The notes under the pieces are model-generated. The model was not told the origin of the DNA. It made no database searches and saw nothing but the letters and a program-made list of their open reading frames with translations. Below are positions 60,734 through 64,000 of a stretch of 64,000 bases of DNA, one piece after another (position 1 is the first letter of the stretch; the number at the start of each line of letters is the position of its first letter). Made by a program: the position numbers and the translations under genes. Origin of the DNA: Pohlia nutans (lineage: Eukaryota > Streptophyta > Bryopsida > Bryales > Mniaceae); NCBI GenBank assembly GCA_022496805.1, contig CM040093.1:14858213-14922212 (forward strand). The letters are read 5' to 3'.

Positions 60734-60946
60734 CCCCTAAAGCACCAAGAATTCATGGTTTTAAAATGACATGTTCAATCAATCATGTTGTGAAAATCAT
60801 AATTCAAATGGGGTCAAATTATACATCACTAGAATCAGTGAAGAACATTGCATGTGTTGATTAAAAAACAAATAAATTTGAACAAAAGGAACTCTACATA
60901 GGACCTACTCAAAAATGCTAAAAATCTCATGAGACCCAATTCAAGT
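60734..60946 (-). mobile_element. TTAA-type MITE, family A, copy 7
   Basis: TTAA (60730-60733), CCCCTAAAGCACCAAG, then the reversed family A body; the far end is truncated near CCCAATTCAAGTC. Confidence 0.75.
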
Positions 60947-61659
60947 CAGTGAATAATATTTATTTTTCCATTGGTAGAGTGACACACACCTTAAAATGAG
61001 AAAATGGATAGAAACATCAGGTAAGGAAAAAATGGATAGAAACATCCATATACACATACATGCAGATTCATAAAAGTATTTATTATAAGGCACCTTTATC
61101 CAAATACTGGTGGTTTTAGTATTTATTTGAGAAGACTTTGATGATTTCATCCACTTTTTTTGCTCGTTTTTTCTAGTGTAAAAGTAGCCACTCCCAAAAT
61201 GAGGTAAGATTATGGCGAAAGTTCGCCAAAAACTTGATTCAGGCTGATTCAGGCTCAAAGACTGATTCAGGCTTCTTGATCAAGCAAACAAAAAACCAAC
61301 GCATCATATTAAGTACAAAGAGATTCAATTGTACAGCTCAGGACCCGAAATCAATCAGTGCAGGATTTTCAAATACAAACTCAAAGACAGCCACTTCAGG
61401 CCAATCTACAGGAGCTAAGTTAGTATGGTGGAAAAAGTCAACGCTCATTTCGTCTGCATAGATGGTTTGAAATGGGAAAAAGCTGGTTAGGTTTGGTCAG
61501 ACTGATTCAGGCAGGCGGTTTTTATGGAGTTGAAGGCTATTGAAATGAGAGCAAGAATTCAATGCTAGATTGCCAAATCATTTGAAGGTGAAGTCCTGTC
61601 AAAGTGCCACACGCTTTAGGTCACCTGCCACTGGATTTTTTTGCACTTGCTTGCAAAAT
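60947..61659. other. Intergenic; short repeats
   Basis: GACTGATTCAGGC-type units recur at 61237-61275 and 61500. The stretch next to the following gene may be its 3' UTR. No gene seen. Confidence 0.4.
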
Positions 61660-62722
61660 TTAAGCTCCGTTGACCTGGTCAGCCAGTTTGCCTGCCGGTG
61701 TGGCAGAGTCGATTTTCAATTGCTTCTCTACTGCTGCATTTCCACTTGCAACGGCTGCCTTGACCTCCGGAAGTAGTACTTTTCCAACTTCCTGGTTTGG
61801 GATACAATTCAGTGGTCAGTTCCAAACCATAATGCTAAGTTGACTAATCAACGCAATGCAGACGTGTCAAGTTTTGAAAGACAGTGTTATTATAACCCAT
61901 AATGCCGCATTCATTCAACATGAATCAAAAGGTACACTCTTAATTCAAGAGTACAACTTAGCATTATGTTCTATAATCTTCGTGAGTCTCGAAAGTTCAT
62001 AACATTCTTGAGCCACTTGAAAAATCATCTTTCTCAAAAAAGAACCATGTGTAGGCAAGGACGGTGAAACAAGTAAAGGATATAGGAAAACTTGTAGGAA
62101 CCAAAAAGATATCTTTGTGTGCAAAATATTCTTTGTAAGTAGATGATAGTACCATCTTAGCATTATGTCCTATAACCTTCAATATCTAGTCCATAACATT
62201 TTTGAGTATCAAACCATTTGTAGGCTACTGATGGAGAGGATGGTGGAACATTCAGATGACTAGAGGAGAACTTGTAGGAACCAAAAAGGTGCAAAATACT
62301 CTTTGTCGTGTGATACCTTTTTGTACGCCAACGTATTTTAAAATCAGGTAGCATCTATTTCACCGCCAAAGTATTGGTTGAAACTCACAAAAGAGAGAGA
62401 CTACGGCAAGAAGAGTCGGTAGTACTGTACCTTCAACTCTGCAGCGAACTCTTTGGGAGCGATCTTGGTATCCAAAAATGTTTGAATTTCTTTTATAGTT
62501 TTTTCCCTATCCTGCAACACCGTGTCCCATTTCCACATTCAAGACACAAAGTAGACAATTGGTATCAGGTTGTTAAATAATCTCGTTCGCGTTTGGCATT
62601 TGCAACTCAAAATTCATTTTCAGAGAACAGTGGAATCATGAACTCACATCTGCAAACATGAACTTCCTTGCAAAGATCTGTATAAATGCAGCAGACCCCA
62701 ATAACTGTAATACTGTTTCTGC
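61660..62722 (-). CDS. Three 3'-terminal exons of an unrecognised gene
   Basis: Exons 62722..62648, 62511..62431 and 61791..61660 have GT-AG borders, exact multiples of three (75, 81 and 132 bp) and one continuous frame to a TAA: AETVLQLLGSAAFIQIFARK, KFMFAD, then DREKTIKEIQTFLDTKIAPK, EFAAELK, then EVGKVLLPEVKAAVASGNAA, VEKQLKIDSATPAG, KLADQVNGA. The 95 residues are predicted mostly helical, alanine/lysine-rich, with one mildly hydrophobic segment (LLGSAAFIQIFA). I do not recognise the family. The style recalls a small plastid protein, but that is only an impression. No further exon was found up to the right edge, so the 5' part is either beyond 64000 or in short exons I missed. Intron 61792-62430 contains a tandem duplication (61957-62137 and 62158-62308). 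Confidence 0.7.
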
Positions 62723-63137
62723 CTGCACAGGTCAATCAACACAACATTAATTGATCTCTTCAACACTTCATCTGACAACGTATATTTGATTTGAACTCAA
62801 TCTACATGCCTGAGAATAGTGTACAACAACATACTACTTCTGCTTGCTCACAAGTGTTAATCCGAGAGCTATTTTCCAGGAGCTCTTGAGGTGATTGATG
62901 TTAAGAGCTTCCTTTCTTCAAAACTCTTGAACTTAAGATGTAAAAGAATATGTGTCAAAGAAAGGGTTTAGATTCAATCAATATGCTTGAGAATGGGAAT
63001 ACCAGCATGCTACTTCTAATTGCTCACAAGTGTCAATTCAAGAGCTATTAAAGTGATTGATGTCAGAGGCTTCTTTCTTCAAAAATCCTTGAACTGAAGA
63101 TATTCAGAAGCTTCTTTTTTCAAAATTATTGAATTAA
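62723..63137. repeat. Tandem duplication upstream of the unrecognised exons
   Basis: About 62788-62942 and 62969-63105 are diverged direct copies (TTGCTCACAAGTGT, GTGATTGATGT, CTTTCTTCAAAA, CTTGAACT). A third partial unit is at 63735-63800. No exon found. Confidence 0.65.
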
Positions 63138-63702
63138 CCCCTAAAGGACCAAGGCTGATTTCCCAAGTTCGGTCAGCTCAGTATGGAATGAGTATTGATC
63201 CTCAATTATTGAGATTTTTTGTGGTGATTCTACTCTTTGTAACAAAGATGGGATGGTAATTTGCGTACGTAGATGATGTATAGATCAAAAGATACAATCA
63301 TGCAAAGGTGAAAAACCTAATTGTGGGCAACTCTTGAAAATTTTCATACAATGAGCTATGCATCTGAATTTTTGTACACAATGAGCTAACGCCCCCATAT
63401 ACACAACTGCCAAATTCATTTTACCAAATCTGAGACTAAACTTTGCATTTTGGGCATTTTCAGAAAGTTTCAAACTTGGGCAATAAGCCAAAAAAAAATG
63501 CAACCAACTTTGAAGCTTATAATCTTACTATTGAAGAACCCTAAACGGTTAAAAAAATTTAGGTTGTAATAAACTCAAGTTGGTTGAAATATCCTACGGT
63601 TGGATCGGTCAAAAAGGTTTTAGATCAAAAACTATTTGTCTTTTTATGAGAAGGGATACTTTGGAGTGTTTGGAGAGAAACATAGTTGTGGTCCTTTAGG
63701 GG
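63138..63702. mobile_element. TTAA-bounded element, 565 bp
   Basis: TTAA (63134-63137), CCCCTAAAGGACCAAGG on the left; GTTGTGGTCCTTTAGGGG and TTAA (63703-63706) on the right. No coding capacity. It split the tandem duplication described above. Confidence 0.85.
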
Positions 63703-63706
63703 TTAA

Positions 63707-64000
63707 AAACGTTCAGAGTCTTTTTTCTTTTTTCCTTCAAAATTCTTGAACTACAGATGTTCAGAGGATTTATGTCAATGAAAGATGTCAGAGGATCTTG
63801 GTTCTTCCTTGATTTGGAGCTCCTTTCAAGAACAGTGAAGATGAGGAATTTCAGCCTCTTTAGCAAAATTGCCATAGATGTGAAGATTTAATAGCCAATT
63901 TTGACAAAATATTTTAGATTCCTTAATACAATTGTAGCAAATTACTGTATATAGTATAAAATTGGCTAATTTCACCATATTGGGAGAACCCATTTGGCTA
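63707..64000. other. Right-edge non-coding DNA
   Basis: Continuation of the duplicated CTTCAAAATTCTTGAACT region; no gene seen. Confidence 0.4.

Overview
This window is nuclear DNA from a land plant. It has spliced genes with GT-AG introns of about 0.1-1 kb, a plant CYP51G sterol demethylase, a plastid-type twin-RRM protein, a plant-type ARID-HMG protein, a cytosolic glyoxalase II and a WAVE-DAMPENED2-like TPX2 protein, all in AT-rich, transposon-packed DNA. A seed-free plant (bryophyte or lycophyte) is my guess from the many-intron CYP51 and the general flavour of the sequences. I cannot prove this from one window.

Layout. 1-0.7 kb: 5' part of a 2-oxoglutarate/Fe(II) oxygenase (minus, running off the left edge). 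1.2-3.3 kb: twin-RRM plastid RNA-binding protein (minus), followed by a tandem array of copies of its own last codons and 3' UTR. 4.9-8.5 kb: intact six-exon CYP51 (plus). 9-13.5 kb: short transposons and a small Q/Y/M-rich gene with a hydrophobic C-terminus (minus). 14.3-21.5 kb: relic of a second CYP51 3' end, split by 6.4 kb that includes a complete 4,999-bp PIF/Harbinger element with TAA target duplications. 21.7-30 kb: gene-free; TTAA-bounded elements, an AT microsatellite and a Tc1-like relic. 30.0-37.2 kb: six-exon ARID-HMG gene (minus), divergent from a seven-exon glyoxalase II gene (37.6-41.6 kb, plus) that carries an in-frame stop at codon 170. 42-48.5 kb: nested MITEs of several superfamilies. 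49.4-51.9 kb: TPX2/WDL microtubule-associated protein (minus). 54-61 kb: MITEs and a roughly 1.35-kb palindrome. 61.6-62.7 kb: last three exons of an unrecognised gene (minus), not evident as a single open frame.

The main point of interest is the transposon landscape. A large group of non-autonomous elements begins with CCC after TTAA and is bounded by TTAA on both sides. One chain has three elements sharing single TTAA sites. That is the target rule and terminal sequence of piggyBac-type transposons, which are not usually reported from land plants. Around them are MITEs that can be assigned by their duplications to hAT (8 bp), CACTA (3 bp), Harbinger (TAA/TTA) and a class with a 10-bp duplication. 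Several have recognisable empty sites elsewhere in the window.
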